A stretch of 12,386 nucleotides of DNA from CAZPMO01 sp964587515 (lineage in GTDB: Bacteria > Pseudomonadota > Alphaproteobacteria > MPNO01): the NCBI GenBank assembly GCA_964587515.1, contig CAZPMO010000150.1, positions 1-12,386 of the forward strand, read 5' to 3'. The first letter of the stretch is position 1. The number at the start of each line of letters is the position of its first letter. Below, piece by piece: positions 1 to 7,437 of this stretch. The notes beneath the pieces are model-generated. The model was given only the letters and a program-made list of their open reading frames with translations, was not told where the DNA came from and made no database searches. The position numbers were made by a program, and so were the translations under genes.

Positions 1-58
1 CTTTGCAGGGTGGGATCGAATGAACAACCTCGTGAGAGATCACAACTAGGAAAGCGAT

Positions 59-86
59 CGCCCGGCCTATGCGAATGCGCCGGGCG
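59..86. other. Hairpin upstream of the acyl-CoA dehydrogenase-like gene
   Basis: An 8-base GC arm CGCCCGGC (59-66) pairs perfectly with GCCGGGCG (79-86) around a 12-base loop. No T-run follows, so it is not a canonical intrinsic terminator. It may end transcription of an upstream gene or lie in the leader of the gene starting at 150. The rest of 1-149 shows no supported gene. Confidence 0.25.
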
Positions 87-149
87 GCTTGGCAATGGCG
101 GGCGGGTGACGCACAATCGGGGAACGGAAAGAATAACAGGGGAAAACGC

Positions 150-1352
150 GTGAGTTCCGCAATTAAGAAACGCGCCGGCGAAGCGGCGATTTCGGTCGAC
201 TGGGTCGGGCGCGCCAAGGAGCTTGCGCCGATGATCGCCGACGCGGCGGACCGCATCGAGGCGGAACGCCGGGTGCCCGACGACATCATGGCGGCGATGC
301 ACGACGCCGAGATGTTCCGCATGACCATGCCGCCCTGGCTCGGCGGCGGCGAGGTCTCGCCGCTGACCGCCATGCTGGTGCTGGAAATTATCGGCGCGGC
401 CGACGCCAGCGCCGCCTGGTGCCTGGGCCAGGCGATGGGCTGCGCCCGCATGACCGGTTTCCTCGACGCGGACGCGGCGCGCGAAATTTTCGGCCCAGCC
501 GACGCGATCCTCGCCTGGGGGCCGCCCGCCGGACCGACCAGGGCGGTCGCGGTCGAGGGTGGCTATCGGGTCTCCGGCAAGTGGCGGTTCGCGAGCGGCG
601 TGCGCAACGCGACCTGGCTCGGTCCGCAATGCGCGGTGTTCGAAGCAGACGGCTCGCCGCGCCTCGACGCCAACGGCAAGCCGGTCCAGCGCTCCATGGC
701 GATGCCCATTGCCAACGCCACCGTGACCGATGTCTGGCAGGTGCTCGGGCTGCGCGGCACGGGTAGCGACAATTACGAGATCGACGATGTGTTCGTGCCC
801 GAGGCCTTTTCCTTCGGGCGTGATTCGGCGGACGACCGGCGCGAGACCGGTCCGCTTTACGAAATGCCGATGACGACCTTCTTCGGGGTCGCCTTCGCCG
901 GCGTGGCGCTCGGCGTGGCGCGCTCGATGCTCGACGATTTTATCCGTCTCGCCCATACCAAGGTGCCCAACTACGTGCCGACGGTGATGCGGGAAAGCCC
1001 CGCCGTGCAGCGCGAGGTGGCCCAGGCCGAGGCCGATCTCGGCTCGGCGCGGTCGTTCCTGATCGATATGACCCGCGCGGTCTGGGAATGCGGCGAGAGG
1101 CCGGCGAACTGGCCGATCGAGATGCGCGCGCGGCTGCGTCTGGCCAGCACCAATGCGGTGACGCGGGCCCGCGATACGGCGGGTTTCGCCTATCAGGCGG
1201 CGGGCTCCACCGCGATCTTCGACGGCGGCCCGTTCGAGCGCCGCTTCCGCGACATCAACACCATTGCCCAGCAGGCCCAGGGCCAGCCGGTCAATATGGA
1301 ACATGCCGGCATGGCCCTGCTCGGCCTCTACAAGCCCGGCAACCGGGTTTAG
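150..1352 (+). CDS. Acyl-CoA dehydrogenase-fold flavoprotein, hydroxylase/monooxygenase-like
   Basis: A 400-residue FAD/FMN-dependent enzyme of the acyl-CoA dehydrogenase superfamily. An N-terminal helical domain (about 15-120) is followed by a central beta domain with the VSGKWRFASG motif (141-150) and the family signature GLRGTGSDNYEIDDVFVP (200-217). The C-terminal helical domain ends in RRFRDINTIAQQ (364-375), which resembles the type-2 C-terminal domain of HsaA/HpaH/DszC-like flavin monooxygenases more than classical acyl-CoA dehydrogenases. It probably oxidises or hydroxylates an organic substrate using reduced flavin, in the cytosol; the substrate is unknown. The GTG at 150 is preferred because AGGGG lies about 7 nt upstream and the homologous fold begins just after it. 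The in-frame ATG at 69 would add 27 low-complexity residues. The gene converges on cofC and overlaps its stop by 4 nt. A true acyl-CoA dehydrogenase remains possible. Confidence 0.85.
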   Translation: MSSAIKKRAGEAAISVDWVGRAKELAPMIADAADRIEAERRVPDDIMAAMHDAEMFRMTMPPWLGGGEVSPLTAMLVLEIIGAADASAAWCLGQAMGCARMTGFLDADAAREIFGPADAILAWGPPAGPTRAVAVEGGYRVSGKWRFASGVRNATWLGPQCAVFEADGSPRLDANGKPVQRSMAMPIANATVTDVWQVLGLRGTGSDNYEIDDVFVPEAFSFGRDSADDRRETGPLYEMPMTTFFGVAFAGVALGVARSMLDDFIRLAHTKVPNYVPTVMRESPAVQREVAQAEADLGSARSFLIDMTRAVWECGERPANWPIEMRARLRLASTNAVTRARDTAGFAYQAAGSTAIFDGGPFERRFRDINTIAQQAQGQPVNMEHAGMALLGLYKPGNRV

Positions 1353-1930
1353 GCTTCGCCGTCGCGCCAGTCGCGGTAGTCGTCGGGGGTGTCGATGTCG
1401 AAGGCGAGGTTGGGGGCGTCGAGAATGAACGCCTCCGCGCCGTGCGCGCGGGCCTCCTTGAGATGCGCCGACAGGCTGTCCTCGCCGAACCGGAAGACGA
1501 ATCCGCCGTTGAAGGCGAGATAGAGCCCGTTGGTGCCGCGGCCCTTGCGGTCCGGCGCGATCGCGAAACCCGACCCCGTCGAGGCCAACGCCAGCAAATC
1601 CTCGGCCGTGGCGCGCGGCAGGTCCACCGGCGTCACCAGGATCGCCTCCGCGCCATCGGCGCGCGCCCGAGCGGCCGCTTCGTCGAGCGCCGCATTCAGC
1701 CCCTCGCCGGTCTCGGCCAGGGCGGTCGCGCCCCGCGCCGTCGCGATTTCGCGGACCCGCGCATCGGCGCTGATCACGATCGTGTCGGCGGCGCCCGGGA
1801 ATATGGCCGTGATCGCCAGCGCGCGGTCGAGGAATTCGATGTTCAGCGCCTCGCGCGCCGGCGCGCCGAGAATTTGCGCGAGCCGGGTCTTGCCCTCCGA
1901 CAGCGCCTTGACCGGGATGATCGCCTTCAC
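1349..1930 (-). CDS. cofC: CofC/FbiD-type phospho-acid guanylyltransferase (F420 biosynthesis)
   Basis: Activates a three-carbon phospho-acid (2-phospho-L-lactate, phosphoenolpyruvate or 3-phosphoglycerate, depending on lineage) with GTP, giving the guanylylated donor used by CofD. The protein has 193 residues, slightly short for the family, with a single nucleotidyltransferase fold. N-terminal IIPVKALSEGKTRL (4-17) is the nucleotide-binding segment. VTPVDLPRAT (99-108) carries the metal-binding Asp103. GTNGLYL (132-138), FGEDSLSAHL (148-157) and LAFDIDTPDDY (175-185) are family signatures, with Asp178/Asp180 as likely metal ligands. The GTG start at 1930 follows AGGAAAG and overlaps the cofD stop as GTGA. 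It is the last gene of the operon; its TAA overlaps the stop of the convergent flavoprotein gene. The family is secure, but the exact substrate is not readable from the sequence. Confidence 0.92.
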   Translation of the reverse strand: MKAIIPVKALSEGKTRLAQILGAPAREALNIEFLDRALAITAIFPGAADTIVISADARVREIATARGATALAETGEGLNAALDEAAARARADGAEAILVTPVDLPRATAEDLLALASTGSGFAIAPDRKGRGTNGLYLAFNGGFVFRFGEDSLSAHLKEARAHGAEAFILDAPNLAFDIDTPDDYRDWRDGEA

Positions 1931-2901
1931 TTTCTTTCCTGGCACGCCGAAATCTCCATGGCGAACGCGAGGGTTTCGTTGGCGAGACGCGCCTTGTCCG
2001 CGGCCGTGCCCATCACGGTTCCGGTCACCAGCGTCTTCATGCCCAGCGCCTCGATCGGCTCGGCCAGCGCAGCGTCCGCCGCATCGATGATAAGCCCGTC
2101 GATGCGCCCTTGATAGTGGCGCGCGACGCCGAGCGCGGAGACGTCGACGCCGAGCTCGCCCATCATCTTCGCCGCCGGGCCCTTGATGGCCGCGCCGCCG
2201 ACGATGGGCGAGACCGCCACCACCGGGACGGTGCGCGCCGCCAGGAAAGCCCCGATGGCGGGCACCGCGAGGATGGGATCGACGCTGACGTATGGGTTCG
2301 ACGGGCAGATCACGATGGCGTCCAGCTTGCCGCCCTCGATCAGCGCCGCCAGCGGCGGCGACGGCAGCGCCGCCTCCGCGCCGGCGAACGCGACGCCCGC
2401 GATCACGGGCGCGCATTTGAGGCGCACGAAATAGTCCTGGAACGGCAGCGTCGCGCGGTCGGCGGCGTGGATCATGGTGCGCACCGGATGGTCGGTCATG
2501 GGCACGATCCGGGTGTCGATGCCGAGCCGGTTGCACAGCGCGGCGGTGATCGTCGACAGGGCCTCGCCGGCGGCAAGCCTTCGCGTGCGCTCGGCGTGGG
2601 TCGCCAGGTCGGCATCGCCGAGCTGGAACCAGGTCTCGCCGCCGATGCGCTCCAGCGCCTTCATGAAGTTCCAAGTCTCGCCGGCGATGCCCCAGCCGGT
2701 TTCCTGATTAGCGATCTCGGCCAGCGTGTACATCACCGTGTCGAGATCGGGCGAGACATAGAGCCCCATATGCTGGAAATCGTCGCCCGTGTTGACCGCG
2801 ACCGTCAACCGGTCGGCGGCCAACGTCATGGCCAGCCCATGGGCCAGTTTCGCCCCGCCAACGCCCCCCGCCAGCGCGAGGATATTGCCGGCCGCGCTCA
2901 C
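1927..2901 (-). CDS. cofD: CofD/FbiA 2-phospho-L-lactate (or related) transferase
   Basis: Transfers the phospho-acid moiety from the GDP-activated donor made by CofC onto the side-chain hydroxyl of Fo, giving F420-0 or dehydro-F420-0. It has 324 residues, normal for the family. The N-terminal glycine-rich loop AGGVGGAKLAHGL (11-23) begins the Rossmann-like fold. VNTGDDFQHMGLYVSPDLDT (36-55) contains the conserved acidic residues that hold metal and Fo. LGDADLATHAERT (94-106), PMTDHPVRTMI (134-144) and CPSNPYVSVDPIL (199-211) are strong family signatures. The GTG at 2901 overlaps the cofE TGA as GTGA, and the Gly-rich loop sits where the family expects it. Reading further upstream gives only Arg-rich shadow of cofE. 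Translation is probably coupled to cofE upstream and cofC downstream. Confidence 0.95.
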   Translation of the reverse strand: MSAAGNILALAGGVGGAKLAHGLAMTLAADRLTVAVNTGDDFQHMGLYVSPDLDTVMYTLAEIANQETGWGIAGETWNFMKALERIGGETWFQLGDADLATHAERTRRLAAGEALSTITAALCNRLGIDTRIVPMTDHPVRTMIHAADRATLPFQDYFVRLKCAPVIAGVAFAGAEAALPSPPLAALIEGGKLDAIVICPSNPYVSVDPILAVPAIGAFLAARTVPVVAVSPIVGGAAIKGPAAKMMGELGVDVSALGVARHYQGRIDGLIIDAADAALAEPIEALGMKTLVTGTVMGTAADKARLANETLAFAMEISACQERK

Positions 2902-3674
2902 CGGAACAAATCGAGTTCGCGGTCGCGGATGAGGTCGGCGGCGGCGCCGTCGGCGGCGGGGTAGGGGAGGCCGCGGATCAGCACCACCGGGCGGCCCTCG
3001 TCGGCCTGGCCCATCACCACCGAGGCGGTGGCGGCGAGCTCGTCGGCGAGCCCGACCTCGGTGATGCGGAGATCGCGTCCGAACCGGTCGGCGCGCCCGC
3101 GCAGATCCAGCAGCGCCGCGATGCCGGCCGCGCCCAGCGCGACGCCGGACGTGCCGTTGCGCCACGCGCGGCCAAGGCTGTCGTTGACGATCACGCCCAC
3201 CTCGACGCCGGCACGGGCCCGCAAATTCCCGCGCAGCCGCGCGGCCGATTTGTCGGCGTCCTCGGGCAGCAGCAGCACCGTATCGACGCCGTGCACCGGT
3301 TCGATATTGGAGGCGTCGATACCGGCGTTGGCCATCACGTAACCGCGTTTGTGCACCACCACCAGCACGCCGGGGCGGTGGCGCAGCACTTCTTGCGACT
3401 CGCCAAGAATGAGTTCGACCAGCCGCGCGTCCTTGTGGGTTTTTCCGGCGAGGTCCAGGGCTTCGGCCGACGGCGTCACCGCGCCGAGATCGGCGTAGCG
3501 CCCCTCGGCCTTGGAGACGATTTTCTGGGCCAGCACGAGCACGTCGCCGTCGGTGGGCGCCTCGCCCTCGGCGGCCAGCGCCTCCAGAACGATCTCGCCG
3601 AGATCGTCGCCCGGGCGCACTTCGGGCACGCCGCCCGGCGCGATCACCGAGAGCCGCGCCGCGCGCCCGCTCAA
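2898..3674 (-). CDS. cofE: CofE-type F420-0:gamma-L-glutamate ligase, stand-alone
   Basis: GTP-dependent ligase that adds one or more L-glutamates to F420-0, building the tail that holds the cofactor in enzymes. It has 258 residues and consists only of the CofE domain. Motifs are LAQKIVSKAEGRYADL (48-63), GESQEVLR (91-98), HKRGYVMANAGIDASNI (108-124), LLPEDADKSA (135-144) and VNDSLGRAWRNGTSGVALG (163-181). The last is the metal/GTP region, with Asp165 in the family's SD/ND position. Actinobacterial FbiB is about 450 residues because of a C-terminal nitroreductase domain that reduces dehydro-F420-0; this protein stops before it, as archaeal CofE does. The start is TTG at 3674, overlapping the npdG stop as TTGA. 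No nearby ATG exists, and an in-frame GTG at 3647 is the alternative. Family is secure; start is moderately sure. Confidence 0.93.
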   Translation of the reverse strand: MSGRAARLSVIAPGGVPEVRPGDDLGEIVLEALAAEGEAPTDGDVLVLAQKIVSKAEGRYADLGAVTPSAEALDLAGKTHKDARLVELILGESQEVLRHRPGVLVVVHKRGYVMANAGIDASNIEPVHGVDTVLLLPEDADKSAARLRGNLRARAGVEVGVIVNDSLGRAWRNGTSGVALGAAGIAALLDLRGRADRFGRDLRITEVGLADELAATASVVMGQADEGRPVVLIRGLPYPAADGAAADLIRDRELDLFR

Positions 3675-4339
3675 GATGCGTCTTCTTCGGGTAGTCCGGT
3701 GATGCGGATGCCCGCGCTCGGTACCTTGTAGCGCCGGTTAATGGCGATCAGCACCGAGGTCAGCGCCTCCGAGGCGGCCGCGTTGGCCAGCGCGCCGGCG
3801 TGAATGCCGGTCATGCCGGCGGCCTCGACCAGCGTTACCACCGCCTCCCGCGCCTCGGCCTTGTCGCCGCACACCAGCACGTCGCACTCGATCACGTAAT
3901 CGGGGTCCTTGAGGTGATGGGCCGAGACGCTCTGGAAGGCCGAGACCACGCGCACGCCGTCGCCCAGCGTCGCCTGCGCGATCGCCGCCGCCGAGCCCTC
4001 GGGCGGCAGCTGTACGCGCGACACCTTGGGCGGCACCAGCGGCACCGTGACGTCGACCAGTATCTTGCCCTGCAGCGCATCCCGCACGCTCTCCAGCGTC
4101 GGGCGCTGGGCCGAAAACGGCACGGTCAGTATCGCGATGTCGGCCTTGGCCGCCGCGTCCTGATTGCTCGCGCCGGTGATGCCCGGCGCGTCGATCTCGG
4201 CGGCCGCCGCGACGGCGCGCTCCGCCCCGCGCGAGCCGATGATCACCGTATAGCCGGCCCGCGCCCAGCGGAAGGCGAGGCCCGAGCCCTCGGCGCCGGT
4301 GCCGCCGAGCACGGCCAGGATGGGTTTGTCGCCGCTCAT
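3671..4339 (-). CDS. npdG: NADPH-dependent F420 reductase (NpdG/Fno family)
   Basis: Moves hydride between NADP(H) and F420, supplying F420H2 to F420-dependent reductases. It has 222 residues, the usual size, and is cytosolic. The N-terminal Rossmann fold has the dinucleotide loop LGGTGAEGSGLAFRWARAGY (11-30) and IIGSR (33-37), where Ser36/Arg37 fit binding of the NADP 2'-phosphate. ILTVPFSAQ (70-78) and VDVTVPLVPPK (95-105) follow, then the F420-side motif AFQSVSAHHLKD (134-145), CDVLVCGD (152-159) and the C-terminal LTSVLIAINRRYKVPSAGIRITG (193-215), typical of the family. ATG at 4339 overlaps the fbiC stop as ATGA. Its place inside the biosynthesis operon suggests cofactor production and reduction are made together. 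A general NADP oxidoreductase role is less likely given the context. Confidence 0.93.
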   Translation of the reverse strand: MSGDKPILAVLGGTGAEGSGLAFRWARAGYTVIIGSRGAERAVAAAAEIDAPGITGASNQDAAAKADIAILTVPFSAQRPTLESVRDALQGKILVDVTVPLVPPKVSRVQLPPEGSAAAIAQATLGDGVRVVSAFQSVSAHHLKDPDYVIECDVLVCGDKAEAREAVVTLVEAAGMTGIHAGALANAAASEALTSVLIAINRRYKVPSAGIRITGLPEEDAS

Positions 4340-6714
4340 GCGTCGACCCTTTCGCGGGCGTATTTGCCGGCCGGGGTCTGGACGACCGGGCCGAGCGGCG
4401 GCGCGCCGAACGAGGCGGCGTGCTGGGCGTCGGGCGGCGCGCCGTAGAGCGTGGTGCGCTGTTTCGGCGTGCGCCCCAGCCGGCGGATCAGCGCCTCCAT
4501 TTCCTCGGGCGGCAACTCCTGGCCGTGTTCGGTGCCGGCGGCGCGCGAGATGGTCTCGTTCATCAGCGTGCCGCCGAGATCGTTGACACCCGCGTCGAGG
4601 CAGGCGGCGACGCCGGCGTCGCCCATCTTCACCCACGAGGTCTGGATCGACGGGATCACCGGGTTCAGCGCGAGGCGCGCGACGGCGTGCATCAGGATCG
4701 CCTCGCGCCAGGTCGGCCCGCGCCGCGCCTTTCCCTTGAGGTAAATCGGCGCTTCCATGTGCACGAACGGCAGCGGCACGAACTCGGTGAAGCCGTGCGT
4801 ACGCTCCTGCAGCGCGCGCAGATGCGAAAGATGGCGCGCCCACGACACCGGCCCGTCGAGATGGCCGTACATGATGGTCGCGGTGGTGCGGATGCCCGCC
4901 TCGTGCGCCGCCTCGATCACCGCCAGCCATTCGCCGGTGGACAGCTTGTCGGGGCAGAGGACGGCGCGCACCGAATCGTCGAGCACCTCGGCCGCGGTGC
5001 CGGGCAGCGATCCCAGCCCGGCCGCCTTCAGGCGCTCGAGAAATGCCGGCGCCGAAATGCCCAGGGTCGCCGCGCCCTGGCTGACCTCCAGCGGCGAAAA
5101 CGCATGGATGTGCATGTCCGGCGTGACGTCCTTCACCGCGCGGCAGATCCTCAAATAGGTCTCGCCGGTGTAATCGGGATGGATGCCGCCCTGCATGCAG
5201 ACTTCCGTAGCGCCGCGCCGCCATGCCTCGACCGCGCGCCGCGAAATCTCGTCGAGCGCGAGATCATAGGGCGCGCCCCGCAGATTTTCGCTCAGTTTGC
5301 CCTTGGAAAAGGCGCAGAAGCCGCAGCGGAAATAACAGACATTGGTGTAGTTGATGTTGCGGTTCACGACGTAAGTGACTGTTTCGCCGCTCTTTTCCCG
5401 CCTGATGTCGTCCGCCGCCTCGCACAGAAGATGGAACGACGCGCCGCGCGCGCGGAACATGTGCGCGATGGCGTCCTCGCCCAGCGCCTCGCCGTCGGCG
5501 GCGCGCCGGATGCCGTCCTCGAGGGCCGCGTCGCGCGGTCCGGTGGAGACGATCTCGGGGGCGGCCAAGTCGCGGCCCGGCGACCAATCGTCGTCGCGCG
5601 CCAGCCCGTCCGAATCCATGGCGCGGCGCACCGCGCGCGCCATTTCCGGGCTCTGCCAGCGGTCCGGCTCCAGCGCATGGGCGGGATAGACCGCGAGGCG
5701 CTCGACCAGCAGCTTGCCGGCGGTTTCGGTCTCGCGCGCCAGCGCCTCCAGTTGCGGCCACGGCGCTTCCGGGTTCACGTGATCCGGCGTCACCGGCGAC
5801 ACCCCGCCCCAGTCGTTGATGCCGGCGGCGATCAGTTTTCCATACTCGCCCGGGCTGAGATTGGGCGGCGCCTGGATATTCATCGCCGGTCCGAAAGCGA
5901 TGCGCGCGATGGCGATGGTGCGCGCCAGATCGTCGAGACCGGGCTCGGCCGCGCCGGCCATCCTGGTGCCCGCCTTGGCGCGGAAATTCTGGACGATGAT
6001 CTCCTGGATGTGACCGTGTTCGGCGTGGGATTCGCGCAGCGCCAGAAGCGTATCAATACGCTCCGCCCAATTCTCGCCGATGCCGATCAGGATGCCGGAG
6101 GTGAACGGCACCGCCGCCCGGCCGGCCAGGTCGATGGTCTCCAGCCGCGGTGTGGGGCGCTTGTCGGGCGAGCCATAATGCGGCCCGCCGGTCGCGCACA
6201 GCCGTTCGGAGACGCTCTCCAGCATGACGCCCTGCGAGACGGTAACCTCGCGCAAGGTCGCGATTTCCTCGGCCGTCATCACGCCGGGGTTGGCGTGGGG
6301 CAGCAGACCGGTTTCGTCGAACACCAGCCGCGCCATCGCCGCGAGATAGGAGATCGTGGTGTCATGACCCAGCGCCGCCAAGCCCTCGCGCGCGGCGCGG
6401 TAGCGCAGCTCCGGCTTGTCGCCGAGCGTGAACAGCGCCTCCTTGCAGCCGGCCTCGGCGCCGGCCCGCGCGATGGCGACGATCCGTTCCGGTGAAAGAT
6501 AAGCCGCCTCGCCCCGCTTCGGCGGCTGCGCGAAGGTGCAGTAATGGCAGACATCGCGGCACAGATGGGTCAGCGGGATGAAGATCTTGCGCGAATAGCT
6601 CACCAGCGCGCCATGGCCGGCATCGCGCAGCAGGGCCGCCTCGCCCATGATCTCGTCGAGCGGCGCGGTGTTGGCCAGCGCCAGAAGCGCCTCGCGGCCG
6701 GGTCGGTCGGTCAT
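4336..6714 (-). CDS. fbiC: FbiC, fused CofG-CofH Fo synthase
   Basis: Two-domain radical SAM enzyme that condenses tyrosine with 5-amino-6-ribitylaminouracil and closes the ring to give 7,8-didemethyl-8-hydroxy-5-deazariboflavin (Fo), the F420 chromophore. It has 792 residues; actinobacterial FbiC is about 850. The N-terminal CofG-like half carries CRDVCHYC with Cys52, Cys56 and Cys59 (CxxxCxxC cluster motif) after SYSRKIFIPLTHL. The C-terminal CofH-like half carries CYFRCGFC with Cys460, Cys464 and Cys467 after NRNINYTNV. Both 4Fe-4S motifs are intact, so both half-reactions should work. Separate cofG and cofH genes are the rule in archaea and cyanobacteria; fusion is typical of Actinobacteria and of proteobacteria thought to have received the pathway by transfer. 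ATG at 6714 follows GGAA about 8 nt upstream. It lies 27 nt after the PPOX gene and overlaps npdG by 4 nt. Confidence 0.97.
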   Translation of the reverse strand: MTDRPGREALLALANTAPLDEIMGEAALLRDAGHGALVSYSRKIFIPLTHLCRDVCHYCTFAQPPKRGEAAYLSPERIVAIARAGAEAGCKEALFTLGDKPELRYRAAREGLAALGHDTTISYLAAMARLVFDETGLLPHANPGVMTAEEIATLREVTVSQGVMLESVSERLCATGGPHYGSPDKRPTPRLETIDLAGRAAVPFTSGILIGIGENWAERIDTLLALRESHAEHGHIQEIIVQNFRAKAGTRMAGAAEPGLDDLARTIAIARIAFGPAMNIQAPPNLSPGEYGKLIAAGINDWGGVSPVTPDHVNPEAPWPQLEALARETETAGKLLVERLAVYPAHALEPDRWQSPEMARAVRRAMDSDGLARDDDWSPGRDLAAPEIVSTGPRDAALEDGIRRAADGEALGEDAIAHMFRARGASFHLLCEAADDIRREKSGETVTYVVNRNINYTNVCYFRCGFCAFSKGKLSENLRGAPYDLALDEISRRAVEAWRRGATEVCMQGGIHPDYTGETYLRICRAVKDVTPDMHIHAFSPLEVSQGAATLGISAPAFLERLKAAGLGSLPGTAAEVLDDSVRAVLCPDKLSTGEWLAVIEAAHEAGIRTTATIMYGHLDGPVSWARHLSHLRALQERTHGFTEFVPLPFVHMEAPIYLKGKARRGPTWREAILMHAVARLALNPVIPSIQTSWVKMGDAGVAACLDAGVNDLGGTLMNETISRAAGTEHGQELPPEEMEALIRRLGRTPKQRTTLYGAPPDAQHAASFGAPPLGPVVQTPAGKYARERVDA

Positions 6715-6741
6715 CTGAAAGTTCCGCGTCCCGCGCCGCCC

Positions 6742-7230
6742 TCAGCGGTCGCCGATCGGGCCGAAGGCGACGATGCGCGACGGCTGGATCTTGTATTTCA
6801 CACGCACCTCGTCCGGGAAGCGGTTGGGATAGGGGCGTTTTTTCACATAGAACTCGCCGAGATCGTCGATATGCGCCGTCACTTCGGCGGCGCGCTCGGG
6901 GTCCTCCTCGTCGATCATCTCGACCACTTTCCCCTCCACCGACAGCCAGTGATAGGAGTTGGTCGGGCTCATCAGGTGCAGCGTGATCTCCGGCCGGGCC
7001 CGCAGATTGACGTCCTTGATGCGGCCCTTGGAGGAATTGATGTAGATGAAGTCGTCGTCGCGATCGCACCATACCACCGTGACATGGGGCGGACCCGACT
7101 TGCGCAGCGTCGCAACGGTGGCGTAGATCGGCTCGTCGAGCAGGCGCTGCATGGCGGGCGCGAGCTCGTTGAGGTTGGCAATTTGCGTGCGCTCTCCCGC
7201 GCCCGGCAATTTGCTCAGCTGGATGGCCAT
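6742..7230 (-). CDS. PPOX-class split-barrel oxidoreductase, possibly F420-dependent
   Basis: A 162-residue protein of the pyridoxamine-phosphate-oxidase-like split beta-barrel superfamily (FDOR-B/Rv1155-like size). The core runs from about 25 to 150. YATVATLRKSGPPHVTVVWC (36-55) forms the first strands, FIYINSSKGRIKDVNLRARP (61-80) is the phosphate-binding cofactor loop with basic residues Lys68, Arg70 and Lys72, and the domain closes with KYKIQPSRIVAFG (145-157). Family members use FMN, F420 or heme, or bind F420 as carriers; position at the head of an F420 operon favours F420 (inference). ATG at 7230 is preached by GGGGAGAG in the leader, whereas the open frame extends further upstream only through repeat DNA. 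No signal peptide, so cytosolic. As the first gene it may be the main user of the cofactor, or act in its maturation. Confidence 0.82.
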   Translation of the reverse strand: MAIQLSKLPGAGERTQIANLNELAPAMQRLLDEPIYATVATLRKSGPPHVTVVWCDRDDDFIYINSSKGRIKDVNLRARPEITLHLMSPTNSYHWLSVEGKVVEMIDEEDPERAAEVTAHIDDLGEFYVKKRPYPNRFPDEVRVKYKIQPSRIVAFGPIGDR

Positions 7231-7249
7231 CCCGTCTCTCCCCAGTGTG

Positions 7250-7279
7250 CGTATATGTGCGGTGTCCCGTTGGCCGCAA
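7250..7279 (-). promoter_or_regulatory. Possible promoter of the F420 operon
   Basis: On the minus strand, a weak -35-like TTGCGG (7279-7274) and a -10-like TATACG (7255-7250) are separated by 18 nt. Transcription would start near 7243, leaving a very short leader that just keeps the GGGGAGAG ribosome site before 7230. It is the most AT-rich spot in front of the operon, but the match is weak and no operator was recognised. Confidence 0.25.
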
Positions 7280-7372
7280 CCTATCAACCGGGCACCGGCG
7301 AGACAAGCGGGGGAGGGTGATTCACCACAGAGGCGCAGAGGCACAGAGGAAGTGTTTTCAATTTAATACGTC

Positions 7373-7395
7373 ATGCGCGGGCTTGACCCGCGCAT
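7373..7395. repeat. REP-like hairpin, copy 1 (inside composite element)
   Basis: Perfect 9-base arms ATGCGCGGG (7373-7381) and CCCGCGCAT (7387-7395) flank the loop CTTGA. It is preceded by GTC and followed by a second small dyad CTCCC/GGGAG (7396-7409). The GTCATG...GGGCTTGACCC...CAT layout is like repeats widespread in alphaproteobacterial intergenic regions. Confidence 0.75.
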
Positions 7396-7437
7396 CTCCC
7401 GACCGGGAGGCAATGATTTGGACTTACTCTCCGGGAG

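Noticed and set aside
2..49. Possible C-terminal end of an upstream gene (FAGWDRMNNLVRDHN then TAG)
   Set aside because: Only 15 codons are visible, codon use is unlike the neighbours, and no family is recognisable.
69..149. N-terminal extension of the flavoprotein to ATG 69
   Set aside because: The 27 extra residues look non-protein-like, overlap the hairpin at 59-86, and lack a ribosome site, whereas GTG 150 has AGGGG at proper spacing.
1088..2113. Plus-strand 341-codon open frame spanning the end of the flavoprotein gene and cofC
   Set aside because: Translation is Arg-rich without motifs and crosses the convergent stops; both flanking frames match known families.
4420..6495. Very long plus-strand open frame (691 codons) opposite fbiC
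   Set aside because: Its translation is Arg/Gly/Ala/His-rich with no domain, and lies exactly antisense to a perfectly conserved radical SAM gene; such open frames are expected in GC-rich DNA.
7231..7344. 38-residue N-terminal extension of the PPOX protein
   Set aside because: The extension is encoded by leader and repeat DNA; ATG 7230 has a good ribosome site and the fold begins after it.
7326..7349. Three tandem 8-mers considered as a CRISPR or iteron array
   Set aside because: Units are directly adjacent with no spacers, only three copies, no cas or replication genes nearby; best read as a dispersed repeat arm.
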